DNA of 44,694 nt from an uncultured bacterium (GTDB taxonomy: Bacteria; Bacillota; Clostridia; Lachnospirales; Lachnospiraceae). The stretch is taken from the NCBI GenBank assembly GCA_945949875.1, contig CAMFGH010000011.1:1-44694 (forward strand), in the 5' to 3' direction. Of this stretch, positions 31,282-39,616 are shown in pieces. The position numbers were made by a program, and so were the translations under genes. The notes under the pieces are model-generated. The model had not been told where the DNA came from. It saw only the letters and a program-made list of their open reading frames with translations, and searched no databases. Every line of letters begins with the position of its first letter. The first letter of the stretch is position 1.

Positions 31282-33474
31282 TTATTCAATATAGAACATA
31301 TAGTATACATCCGTATCAATGGTTTCTAATTCTTTTCCATTGTAAAGTTTCAGGTCACCGGTTCCATGATTTACATCATAATCTACCAGTACCGGAATCA
31401 GCTTTTCATTTACATAGACAGCCCGTTTTACATCATTGGCTATCTTTGTGCTCTCTTTTCCGGTATATACCTTCAAAGTACCCATACCGTCATCATCCAT
31501 ATCTTTGTAATATGAAATGTTTCCATCATCATGTCTTGCAACCGTATAAGGTGCTACATCGGTGTCGATCTTGTCATCATTCTTATAAAGCTCTACCGTT
31601 TCTTCCGTATCATCTTCATAAATACCATATACAAGATCACCCTTTTCTACAGACAGGAGAACATTGACATCATCATATATTTTTTCATAAGAGCCAAATC
31701 CCTTGGAACCATAAGTGATTTTACCAAGTTCGTAATTCTCATATTCTGAGGTATAATTTTCCTCATCCCACTGTTCTTCACAGGAAACGATATAAATGTC
31801 TTTTCCATCCTCTTCCATGTTGATAGAATGATAGCTTCTTTCTGCTTCCAGAGCTTCTGTAGTATCGGTTCCTACTGCAACACAAAGAGTACCGTTGCCT
31901 TTTGCTCTTTCCACTTCGTCTGCATAGCTGTACACACCTTCATCGTATACTTTTCCGATTGCCCAGTGGGGAAGATTATCTTCCTCAGAAATTCCGTAAG
32001 CCATGGCAAGCTTACCATCAATTTCTCCGATTTCAAAAGCATCATTTATCATGCCTTCTGCCACGACAGTCTTTTCACCGGTTGCAGAGTCGTATAATTT
32101 CAGTTCACAGGTGCGGCCGATGGTATAGTTTTTCAGGTCGTCACGTGTCCACTCCAGACTATATTCATCATATCCTTCCGATGCGCTTGCACTGTCATCT
32201 ACCAGATCATATAGAGTGACATCTTCATCCTCTTCACTGCGTTCGCCATAAGCGATCTGAATGTTCTTTCCATCTACTGCAGCGCCCACATATTCAAAAT
32301 CTTCCTGAGAAATTTTTTCTTTCTCTTCCATATTTGTATTCAGGTACAATTTATCTTCTTTGGCATAAACCGTGAAGTATAAATCATCGGATGTAAAATA
32401 AACATTCTGTACATCAGAATCTACTTTAACCTTATCCTCTTTCAGAGCAAGATCCTGTACATAAATAGTGCCCTCCTGATCGATCCAGAGAATCTGCTTC
32501 TCATCCTCTGATACAACCCAGTAGTCACCCAGATCATTTGCGATCTTCTCTTTGTTTTCTTTCATATCCTGAATATAAAGAGAATCATTTTTCTCAAAAA
32601 TAATACGGTCATCCTCTGTCATATAATATCTGTATTCCATATCGGATGCAAATTTTTCAGGTGAAGGATCTTTTGCTTTTACATCCACATAATACAGATC
32701 ATAGGTCTCACTATACTGATTGTCACCAAGCTGATAGTAGAATAAATACCTGCCATCACTTGAATAGGTCGGATTCAGCTCATATGCATAATGATATTCA
32801 TCATCAAATGCTTCGTCATCCAGCTCCACCGGTTTGATCTTCTTTAAGGATGTTGAGAATAAAGAATCATCTTTTATGTAAAGGATATCGGTTCTTGCTT
32901 TCTTATTGCCACTTCCGCCCAGAATCAGCTTTACTGCGAATACAGCACCAACCAGTACGATCAGGGCAGCCACAACGATCAGAACGATTTTCAGTACTTT
33001 CTTACCCTGTCCCGGAGTTTTCTGTTTCTTCTGTGCAATGTTGTTGATATCCTGCACTACAAAGCCGGAATCATTTACCGGAGCCGGGCCCACATTTGGG
33101 TTCACCTGTCCCGGTGCCGGTGCTGCCCCGTTTAATGCTGCCCCGCAGGATAAACAGAAGGCATCCTGTGAATTGTTTGCTGCACCACACTGTGGACAAA
33201 ATACTGTGCCCTGAGCCGGCGAAGCCTCCTCTGTATTCTGCACGGGAGCATTATACACCGGTTCTTCCGGCTGCGATGGTGTTTCAACCTGTGATGGTAT
33301 TACGGTATCTTCTGACTGATCCTGTGGTGCCACCCTCACCATAACTGTTTTTTCATCATCCTCCTGAGCAGTCGGCATAGGAATCGGCTGTTCAGCTTCT
33401 GCTAGTCTTGCACCACACTCAGGACAAAACAGGGCTCCATCCTCGAGCTGTGTGCCACAATTTTCACAAAACAT
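31282..33474 (-). CDS. Double-zinc-ribbon membrane protein with large beta-rich outer domain
   Basis: A 730-residue protein. Two zinc ribbons lie at the N-terminus (Cys 3, 6, 17, 20 and Cys 93, 96, 107, 110). They are joined by an acidic linker containing DDEKTVMVRV (Thr43), which resembles phosphothreonine sites recognised in kinase systems. One membrane helix lies at about 160-185 (LKIVLIVVAALIVLVGAVFA). The remaining 540 residues are extracellular by topology, Asp/Glu/Tyr-rich, with repeated short strands (YFTSDDLYFTVYAK, VSEDEKQILWIDQEGTIYVQ) like a WD40/DUF5050-type propeller. It is the last gene of the kinase-phosphatase run, with its own possible promoter 38-66 bases upstream. AGGAGG precedes the ATG. 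No enzymatic motif is seen; a sensor or scaffold role is inferred. Confidence 0.75.
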   Translation of the reverse strand: MFCENCGTQLEDGALFCPECGARLAEAEQPIPMPTAQEDDEKTVMVRVAPQDQSEDTVIPSQVETPSQPEEPVYNAPVQNTEEASPAQGTVFCPQCGAANNSQDAFCLSCGAALNGAAPAPGQVNPNVGPAPVNDSGFVVQDINNIAQKKQKTPGQGKKVLKIVLIVVAALIVLVGAVFAVKLILGGSGNKKARTDILYIKDDSLFSTSLKKIKPVELDDEAFDDEYHYAYELNPTYSSDGRYLFYYQLGDNQYSETYDLYYVDVKAKDPSPEKFASDMEYRYYMTEDDRIIFEKNDSLYIQDMKENKEKIANDLGDYWVVSEDEKQILWIDQEGTIYVQDLALKEDKVKVDSDVQNVYFTSDDLYFTVYAKEDKLYLNTNMEEKEKISQEDFEYVGAAVDGKNIQIAYGERSEEDEDVTLYDLVDDSASASEGYDEYSLEWTRDDLKNYTIGRTCELKLYDSATGEKTVVAEGMINDAFEIGEIDGKLAMAYGISEEDNLPHWAIGKVYDEGVYSYADEVERAKGNGTLCVAVGTDTTEALEAERSYHSINMEEDGKDIYIVSCEEQWDEENYTSEYENYELGKITYGSKGFGSYEKIYDDVNVLLSVEKGDLVYGIYEDDTEETVELYKNDDKIDTDVAPYTVARHDDGNISYYKDMDDDGMGTLKVYTGKESTKIANDVKRAVYVNEKLIPVLVDYDVNHGTGDLKLYNGKELETIDTDVYYMFYIE

Positions 33475-33511
33475 TTTTTTCCTCCTTTGTTTTACATTTT
33501 CTTTTCATATT

Positions 33512-33540
33512 ATTTTATCAAAACAATAACTATGCATCAA
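33512..33540 (-). promoter_or_regulatory. Possible promoter of the double-zinc-ribbon gene
   Basis: On the minus strand TTGATG (33535-33540) and TAAAAT (33512-33517) are separated by 17 bases. The -35 box overlaps the stop codon of the upstream PP2C gene. The zinc-ribbon gene may thus be transcribed both from here and by readthrough. Confidence 0.45.
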
Positions 33541-34289
33541 TGGTTACTCCTCATTCCATTCAGTTTGACCATTACCATTGATATATTGTCTCTGGCACCG
33601 TTTGCATATACCACATCTTTCAGTTCACGGGCCTTTAACTGCATAGAATCATTGTTTAAAATATGCTGCATACTGTCTTCTATTTTTTTTTCATCGCACA
33701 TCTTGTACAGTCCGTCACTGCAAAGCAGAAAAAGCATATCCTGGCACAACTGCCCTGCCTGAATACTCACTTTCAGTTTTTCAAAAATCCCCAGAGCATT
33801 GGTAAGATGACCATAATTTGGATGTGCTTTGTTATTTCTATCCTCGGCTCTCAGTCCCGGCTGATTTTCCCATACATCATCTACCGTTATACACCTAAAA
33901 TCACTTTTTAGCAAATAGGCCCGGCTGTCTCCTGCATGGATAACTGCATATCTATTTTTATATAAAAGCAGTACAAGCAGAGTAGAACCGCATACAGAGC
34001 CCTGATTGTAGGTATGAAAAATCACCTTATTGACCTCTTCCAGTGAAGACTGAATGGAGCATATCATCTGTTTAAAATCACATTGATACTTCTCTTCCGA
34101 GAACTGATTCCACCACATTTCCATGGACTGAATGATCATCTTACTGGCTATCTCACCGTTTGAATGTCCGCCCATCCCGTCTGCGACAACAAATAGCCCG
34201 GCATATTCATTTATTTTCAATAAAACGGCATCCTGATTCACTTTGCGAACCAGTCCGTTTTCACATAACCCCAAATATTCAATATTCAT
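33537..34289 (-). CDS. PP2C-type Ser/Thr protein phosphatase B
   Basis: PP2C phosphatases use two metal ions to remove phosphate from Ser/Thr and typically oppose a neighbouring kinase. The product is 250 residues from the ATG at 34289 (261 if a GTG at 34322 is used; neither has a strong ribosome site). The family motifs are all present: VRKVNQDAVLL (first Asp), FVVADGMGGHSNGEIAS (metal-binding DGMGG), HAGDSRAYLL, LLCSDGLYKM and GARDNISMVMVKL. No membrane segment, so it is cytoplasmic. It lies 68 bases after kinase B in the same direction, suggesting that the two work as a pair. Confidence 0.9.
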   Translation of the reverse strand: MNIEYLGLCENGLVRKVNQDAVLLKINEYAGLFVVADGMGGHSNGEIASKMIIQSMEMWWNQFSEEKYQCDFKQMICSIQSSLEEVNKVIFHTYNQGSVCGSTLLVLLLYKNRYAVIHAGDSRAYLLKSDFRCITVDDVWENQPGLRAEDRNNKAHPNYGHLTNALGIFEKLKVSIQAGQLCQDMLFLLCSDGLYKMCDEKKIEDSMQHILNNDSMQLKARELKDVVYANGARDNISMVMVKLNGMRSNH

Positions 34290-34357
34290 GCCAATCCGTC
34301 TGCTTTCTGCAAAATTCTGCACAAAAAATCATCTTTACTTCCCTGCTTTCAGGTCTT

Positions 34358-35452
34358 CTACATCCCCGACTTATAAGCAAAATAAAGAAGGCATCCTGTA
34401 AATATGACCACTGCCAAAAAGATGATGAGAACAATGGAGAGCAGCCGCTTCAAAAATTTCCGGATTGCTCTGGCTCTTCTCTCTTTTCTCGTACTGTACA
34501 GTTCATCATATAATTCAGAAACGGTCTGGAATCTGTCATTTGCATTAATCTCCAGCCCTTTCATGATTGCCCTGCTAAGATATTTCGGAACCTTTCTGTT
34601 TAACCTTTTCGGAGGCAGCAGTTCGGTACCGGCCATCCGGGAAGATGCCTCACAGGGTACCTTTCCTGTCAGCATTTTATACATGGTAGCACACAGGCTG
34701 TAAATGTCTGTCCATGGTCCCTGATTTCCTCTGCTGTCATACTGCTCAATCGGCGCATAGCCATGTTTTAATACTACCGTTTTACTCTTGTCTTCCTTTC
34801 CGGAAACCAGCCTGGCTGCACCAAAATCGATCAGGGTTATTTTCCCGTCGTTTCCAACCATAATATTGTCCGGACTGATATCCCGGTGTATAATCTGCGC
34901 TTCATGGATCACTGACATGGATTGTAACAGCGGCTGCATGATTCCAAGCATTTCATCCCAGGCTATTTTGTCCCCTCTTCGTTTTAAGTATTCTTTCAGA
35001 GAAATACCTTCCACATATTCCATGGCTATGTAGGCAGTTCCATTTTCATAGAAAAAGTCCTTTACGCTGACGATTCCCGGCAGATGAAAAAATCTGGATA
35101 AGATTTCTGCTTCCTTTACATATCTCTCCATCCCCTCCTTAAAATCGGAAATGGTGGATTTCGATATGGGCTGCACCGTTTTTTCATCTACCCGGTTATC
35201 TCTATGTACAAACATAGATGGATAGTATTCTTTCACAGCAAACTTTTTATGGCTGTTCATGTCATATGACATATAGGTAATGCCAAAACCGCCTTCTCCT
35301 AAAACACGTCCAATCAGGTATTTCTTGTTCAGGACGATTCCCGGCTTCAGTCCGTTTTCACTCTGCCTGTAAGAAGACAGCTGAAAACCACAGTACGGAC
35401 ACTCTGTCACATGATCCGGAATCCCTGCCATACAACCAAAACATATTTTCAT
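34358..35452 (-). CDS. Ser/Thr protein kinase B with N-terminal zinc finger and C-terminal membrane anchor
   Basis: A Hanks-type kinase of 364 residues. It begins with a CxxC...CxxC zinc finger (Cys 4, 7, 18, 21). The kinase domain has a Gly loop GEGGFGITY (52-60), catalytic Lys74 (FAVKEYYP), HRD at 189-191 (IIHRDISPDNIM), DFG at 209-211 (LIDFGAARL), and GYAPIEQY in place of the usual APE. A single C-terminal helix (about 338-358, LLSIVLIIFLAVVIFTG) anchors it with almost no outer part, so it lacks an extracellular sensor. The ATG at 35452 has AAGGA about 7 bases upstream. Readings to 35608 overlap kinase A and are rejected. It sits between kinase A and phosphatase B. Confidence 0.9.
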   Translation of the reverse strand: MKICFGCMAGIPDHVTECPYCGFQLSSYRQSENGLKPGIVLNKKYLIGRVLGEGGFGITYMSYDMNSHKKFAVKEYYPSMFVHRDNRVDEKTVQPISKSTISDFKEGMERYVKEAEILSRFFHLPGIVSVKDFFYENGTAYIAMEYVEGISLKEYLKRRGDKIAWDEMLGIMQPLLQSMSVIHEAQIIHRDISPDNIMVGNDGKITLIDFGAARLVSGKEDKSKTVVLKHGYAPIEQYDSRGNQGPWTDIYSLCATMYKMLTGKVPCEASSRMAGTELLPPKRLNRKVPKYLSRAIMKGLEINANDRFQTVSELYDELYSTRKERRARAIRKFLKRLLSIVLIIFLAVVIFTGCLLYFAYKSGM

Positions 35453-35538
35453 ACACTTTTCCTTCCAAGTCCCGTATTTCTCCCCCAATGCAGGACTTTG
35501 CATATTTTTATACTCTGACTCAAATAAACTTCCCCTGT

Positions 35539-37572
35539 TTACCATTTGGTTCTGGTAATGAGTATCTCGGAAATACACGCATCCTGAAGAGTTTTTCCGG
35601 TATAGCAAATGGAGATTTCCATATCCTCGCTTTCATTTACATCCACCAGATACATATACAGTTCCCCGTCATATTCTTCATCATAGTAAGACGGGAAATA
35701 GTAATATCCATTACTGAAATCCACAAAATCAGCATCTCCGAAATATGCTGTTTTTCCCGGAACATACTTCTCCATGAACGAGGATAATGGTCTTCCTAAC
35801 AGTTTCGTGTATTCAAAACATCCACCGGCAGTTCCAATGTCATCTGACTTATATATGCCGAAATAGGTGACATTCTGATCATCCTCAGTAGTCCATACCC
35901 ATGAAAATGTGGTGCCATCTCCATCCACAAAGGAATAGACCGGATCGAAATCATCCTTCTGGAGCACCACTCCATAGGAACCATCATCCATTACATAATA
36001 ATTTTTTCCGCTCTCGTCTTCTTCCGATTCCACGGAACTAAGTGCAAATTTGAACAGCATACCGGCATCTGTCCAGTCAGACCAGTAATCTCCGTCCACA
36101 TAACACATTTCCAGAAAAGCATTGTAATCAGCCTCCTGGTTTAAAAGTTCTTCCCGGCTTACCTGTTCGGCAGTATCCGAGGGGTTCTCTGTTTCCGGGT
36201 TTTCTGTTTCCGGGTCCTTTGTCGTACCCTCTTCCGGTTCTTCTACTTTTACCGGTTCTTCTGTTTCTTCCTCTGCCGGTTCTTCTTGTGTTTCCTCTAT
36301 TTTCTCCCTGGAAGTGGTTTTTTCCTGCTCCTGTTTTTTTCCGGATGCTACTGCAAGGGCAATTACTGCAACCATCAGCAGTCCGATGACAACCAGTATA
36401 ATGATGACAATGAGCACTGCCTTATTTTTTTTCTTCGGAGGCTCTCCATTCCGATTATATCCCGATGCAGTTCCTGCCGGATTGTATCCTGATGCGGTTC
36501 CTGTTTGATTGTATCCCGATGCGCTTCCTGCTTGATTATATCCCGATGCAGTTCCGGCTGTTCCCAGTATGGAAGGTGCTCCGGTCTGGCTCTGCGTCCG
36601 CGCACCGGTTCCCATGGGGGCTGTATTTTGAATAAAGGGTACACTATTTCCGCCGGATTTATAGTCTCTTGCTCTTTCCAAAGCCTTGCGGAATGCCATC
36701 GGTGTCTGAAAACGCCTGGTCGGATCCGGGTGTATTGCTGTTAAAACAGCTGTTTTCAACAGCGGATTTCCATATAATGGTTCCGGCACCGGATTACCAT
36801 CCAGTCGTTTGTTTCTGGCTTCTTCCTGGATGGATGCACTGATAGCTCCCTCGGTAGGCAGAAACGGATTTCTGTTATTATTCAGCTGTCGGTACAACAC
36901 CATACCCAGAGAGTAAATATCTGCCTGGATTCCGTATCCCCGTCCAAAGTATACCTCCGGTGCCATATAATCATAGGTTCCTTTAGTGGAATGGGCCGAA
37001 TTGGTTCCTTCCATTGTTCTGGCAATTCCAAAGTCACCCAGCTTAAAGTCACCAGTATGGTTTACCATGATATTTGCCTGTTTGATATCTCTATGTAAGA
37101 TCGGCTGCGACTGCTTCTGGCACACTTCCAGTGCGGAACAGATATCGCATCCCATTTGTATTACTTTATCTTCTGTAAGCGGATGTTCCCTTACATAGGC
37201 CGGCAAGGGTGTGAGAAGTTCCATTCGAATAAGGATATCCCATCCCATTGTATCCTTCCGCTCCATGATCATATGGTCTTCATAGGATACGATATTGGTA
37301 TACCCCTTCAGGCTGGACATCAGTTCAAACTCTTTTGTCATCTCTGCGACCTGATTCTGAAAATATGCAGTGGCACTCTGCTCGTCTGAATACCATCCTT
37401 CATCATATCCGGTATCGATTTCATTCTGTGAAGCCGGAATCGAAATCACCTTTAAAGCCGCTGTATAAGTTACTCCGGCTTCTTCCTTACGTATCTCAAA
37501 AACCTTTCCATAGCTTCCTGCGCCCAATTGTCTGACGCATTCCCACCCCGGCCATGTATTGATTTCCTGCAT
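35539..37572 (-). CDS. Ser/Thr protein kinase A, transmembrane, with unrecognised extracellular domain
   Basis: A 677-residue transmembrane Hanks-type kinase. The cytoplasmic kinase domain has Gly loop LGAGSYGKVFE (16-26), Lys41 (ALKVIS), HRD at 160-162 (ILHRDIKQANIM), DFG at 180-182, and APE at 204-206 (YMAPEVYFGRG). A juxtamembrane linker holds four 9-residue repeats of the form ASGYNxxGT. One membrane helix lies at about 385-409. An acidic Glu/Thr/Pro-rich stalk (about 418-470) leads to an outer domain of about 200 residues rich in Tyr, Asp and Phe. The outer domain shows no PASTA, NHL or other repeat that I recognise. It follows phosphatase A by 15 bases, which suggests direct opposition. 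The ATG at 37572 is preceded by GGAG about 6-9 bases away. Confidence 0.9.
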   Translation of the reverse strand: MQEINTWPGWECVRQLGAGSYGKVFEIRKEEAGVTYTAALKVISIPASQNEIDTGYDEGWYSDEQSATAYFQNQVAEMTKEFELMSSLKGYTNIVSYEDHMIMERKDTMGWDILIRMELLTPLPAYVREHPLTEDKVIQMGCDICSALEVCQKQSQPILHRDIKQANIMVNHTGDFKLGDFGIARTMEGTNSAHSTKGTYDYMAPEVYFGRGYGIQADIYSLGMVLYRQLNNNRNPFLPTEGAISASIQEEARNKRLDGNPVPEPLYGNPLLKTAVLTAIHPDPTRRFQTPMAFRKALERARDYKSGGNSVPFIQNTAPMGTGARTQSQTGAPSILGTAGTASGYNQAGSASGYNQTGTASGYNPAGTASGYNRNGEPPKKKNKAVLIVIIILVVIGLLMVAVIALAVASGKKQEQEKTTSREKIEETQEEPAEEETEEPVKVEEPEEGTTKDPETENPETENPSDTAEQVSREELLNQEADYNAFLEMCYVDGDYWSDWTDAGMLFKFALSSVESEEDESGKNYYVMDDGSYGVVLQKDDFDPVYSFVDGDGTTFSWVWTTEDDQNVTYFGIYKSDDIGTAGGCFEYTKLLGRPLSSFMEKYVPGKTAYFGDADFVDFSNGYYYFPSYYDEEYDGELYMYLVDVNESEDMEISICYTGKTLQDACISEILITRTKW
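36442..36549. repeat. 27-bp tandem repeat x4 in kinase A
   Basis: Four in-frame 27-base units encode ASGYNQAGS, ASGYNQTGT, ASGYNPAGT and ASGYNRNGE just inside the membrane helix of kinase A. The period preserves the frame, so the linker length could vary between strains. Confidence 0.8.
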
Positions 37573-37587
37573 CTGCTTCTCTCCTTC

Positions 37588-38376
37588 TTACTTCATTTTT
37601 ACAACCATTACGGTAATATTATCGTATCCACCATGATCTAATGCTTCCTGTACCAAATGCTCTGCACAGGCTTTTGCAGAATCCTCTTCACGCAGTATGT
37701 GAAGAATCTGCTCTCCTGAAAGCATATCAGTAAGACCATCGCTGCATAGTAAAAAACAATCTCCTCTTTCTATTTCCTTTTCCATAAAAAAAGGCTCTAA
37801 CATAAGTTCTTCCGGGTCTGCGCCAAGATATTGGCTGAGTACAGGCTTTCTGTCTGTAATCCCATGCTCTCTTAAAAAGGCTTCATCGGTATGATCTTTG
37901 GATAACTGTACCAGTTCTTCTCCCGCCAGAAACGCTTTGCTGTCTCCCACATTGCATACAAATACTTTTTCATCTTTTATATATAAAATGACTGTTGTGG
38001 AACCCATGGAGCAGAATCTTTTCTGAGACTCTTCAAAGACAGCCTGATTCATCCCCAATACCGTCTTTTTCAGAAAAGCTTCCGGCATTTCATCGTTTTG
38101 CATTTTGGAAAAAGTATGAGCCGCCAGATAGGAGGCAATCTCTCCATCTGCTTCTCCGCCCATACCATCAAAAACAGCCAGAGAAACGCCTTTTTTCGAA
38201 TTTCCTTTCCAATAGAATGCCTTTCCGGAAAGTCCTTCATTTTCCATCGGCAGTATCTGTCCCTGAAAGAAAAAATTATCTTCATTATTTTTTCTTTTTT
38301 TGCCGATATGATTGCAGCAGGCTGCCTCTACCGGAAATCCCTTCGATTTATGCTCATTCCAAAATGGGATTTTCAT
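37588..38376 (-). CDS. PP2C-type Ser/Thr protein phosphatase A
   Basis: The 262-residue product has all PP2C motifs: GKKRKNNEDNFFF near residue 30, VSLAVFDGMGGEADGEIASY (metal-binding DGMGG), FVCNVGDSKAFLAG, CFLLCSDGLTDMLSG and GGYDNITVMVVKM at the end. No membrane segment is present, so it is cytoplasmic. It is the first gene of the minus-strand kinase-phosphatase run and ends 15 bases before kinase A. Upstream is a divergent intergenic region with a TATACT box (38429-38434, minus strand) but no convincing -35. It differs clearly in sequence from phosphatase B, so the two are not a recent duplication. Confidence 0.92.
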   Translation of the reverse strand: MKIPFWNEHKSKGFPVEAACCNHIGKKRKNNEDNFFFQGQILPMENEGLSGKAFYWKGNSKKGVSLAVFDGMGGEADGEIASYLAAHTFSKMQNDEMPEAFLKKTVLGMNQAVFEESQKRFCSMGSTTVILYIKDEKVFVCNVGDSKAFLAGEELVQLSKDHTDEAFLREHGITDRKPVLSQYLGADPEELMLEPFFMEKEIERGDCFLLCSDGLTDMLSGEQILHILREEDSAKACAEHLVQEALDHGGYDNITVMVVKMK

Positions 38377-38566
38377 AAAAACACCTTTTTCTGTCTTTTA
38401 TAACCTTTTTTGACACATAATCTACTTTAGTATAACCTATTTTTCTTCATTTTTATATACTTTTACTTTATCACGCTAAAATTTTTTTATGTATTTTATT
38501 ATCATCCGCTCCGTGATATACTGTTATTATCTGGGAAAAACAGGAAATGACAGAAAGGATACGACC

Positions 38567-39535
38567 ATGAAAAAGCTTTCACTTTTTAAGAGTGCACTTG
38601 CACTTACTCTTTCCGCAGCAATGTTCTTGAACATCGGAAATGCACTTCAAACCGAAGCAGGCACTTTTTTCCCTGCATACAGCAATACTTATAAGGAGCT
38701 GAGAGTTCCTACTGAGGTTGCTAAAATCGGGGATACCTATTATATTACCGACAGTTACCATAATCAGGTCATTTACAGCAAAGGCGTGGGAACAACCATA
38801 AAGGACTGGAAGGTTATGGCCAATGATCTGGCCCTGCCACATTCCATTGCCAGTGACGGTATCGTTTATCTGGTAACAGACACCGAAAATCATCGTGTAA
38901 AAACCTACCAGAAAACTGCAGAAGGCTTTCTGGAGCTGCAAACCTTTGAACAGATTGGCGTTCGTCCACATTATGCGGTCTATGATGAAGCCAGCGGCAC
39001 CTTTTATGTGTGGAGTTCCATGACCGGCCAGATGTATCTGTTCAGTAGAAAACCAAATACCCTGGAAGTGAGTCTGGTAAAGATTCTGAGTGTTCCTCAG
39101 TTATATGGCAAATATGTCCGTTCCTTTACTATTGACGGAAACAACATTTATCTTCCATGCGTGGATGATTCCTGTATCTATGTGGCAAATAAAAATACCC
39201 TGGCAGTAACTGCTGCTTATCCGGTTCCTGCAAATATCGGTGGAATGGTTCAGGTGGTTCCGATTCAGAACTACTTCTATTTAACTGTTTCCTCTGATAC
39301 AGCCTACGATCAGAGCCATGCAACCATTGTCCGGGCAAAATCTCTGGCAGATTTCGGAAAAGGGAACTATGAAGACCTGAATAAGAAGTTCGGAAATGAT
39401 GGTGCTCCATATTACATTTCCTATTTTGATGGAGCTTACTATACTACCGTGCTGAGAGCTACTACCAAACCATGTATTTACAAATTCAGCGTAACTAATG
39501 ATATTGTTTATGATGTAATGCAGGTAACTTTCTAA
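38567..39535 (+). CDS. Secreted propeller-like protein of unknown function
   Basis: A 322-residue protein with a clear N-terminal signal peptide (MKKLSLFKSALALTLSAAMF, with cleavage probably shortly after). The mature part shows repeated strand-turn patterns such as VAKIGDTYYITDSYHNQVIY, DGIVYLVTDTENHRVKTYQ, DGNNIYLPCVDDSCIYVANK and IQNYFYLTVSSDTAYDQSHA. These resemble NHL/SMP-30-like beta-propellers. No catalytic motif is recognised. I chose the ATG at 38567 (AAAGGA 7 bases upstream) because it gives a proper signal peptide; a reading from 38489 does not. It is divergent from the kinase-phosphatase run and ends at a shared terminator. It could be an outer partner of the membrane kinase, but that is inference. 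Confidence 0.7.
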   Translation: MKKLSLFKSALALTLSAAMFLNIGNALQTEAGTFFPAYSNTYKELRVPTEVAKIGDTYYITDSYHNQVIYSKGVGTTIKDWKVMANDLALPHSIASDGIVYLVTDTENHRVKTYQKTAEGFLELQTFEQIGVRPHYAVYDEASGTFYVWSSMTGQMYLFSRKPNTLEVSLVKILSVPQLYGKYVRSFTIDGNNIYLPCVDDSCIYVANKNTLAVTAAYPVPANIGGMVQVVPIQNYFYLTVSSDTAYDQSHATIVRAKSLADFGKGNYEDLNKKFGNDGAPYYISYFDGAYYTTVLRATTKPCIYKFSVTNDIVYDVMQVTF

Positions 39536-39550
39536 TAAGTTTCCATGAAA

Positions 39551-39602
39551 AAGGCGATGTTTCAAATGTAAGATTTCTCTTATCCATTTGGAACACCGCC
39601 TT
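39551..39602. terminator. Bidirectional terminator between convergent genes
   Basis: The arms aaggcgatgtttcaaatg (39551-39568) and catttggaacaccgcctt (39585-39602) pair at 16 of 18 positions. On the minus strand the hairpin is followed by five T; on the plus strand by ttaattt. It lies between the stops of the secreted protein and the metallophosphoesterase. Confidence 0.85.
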
Positions 39603-39616
39603 AATTTGTTGCAGAC

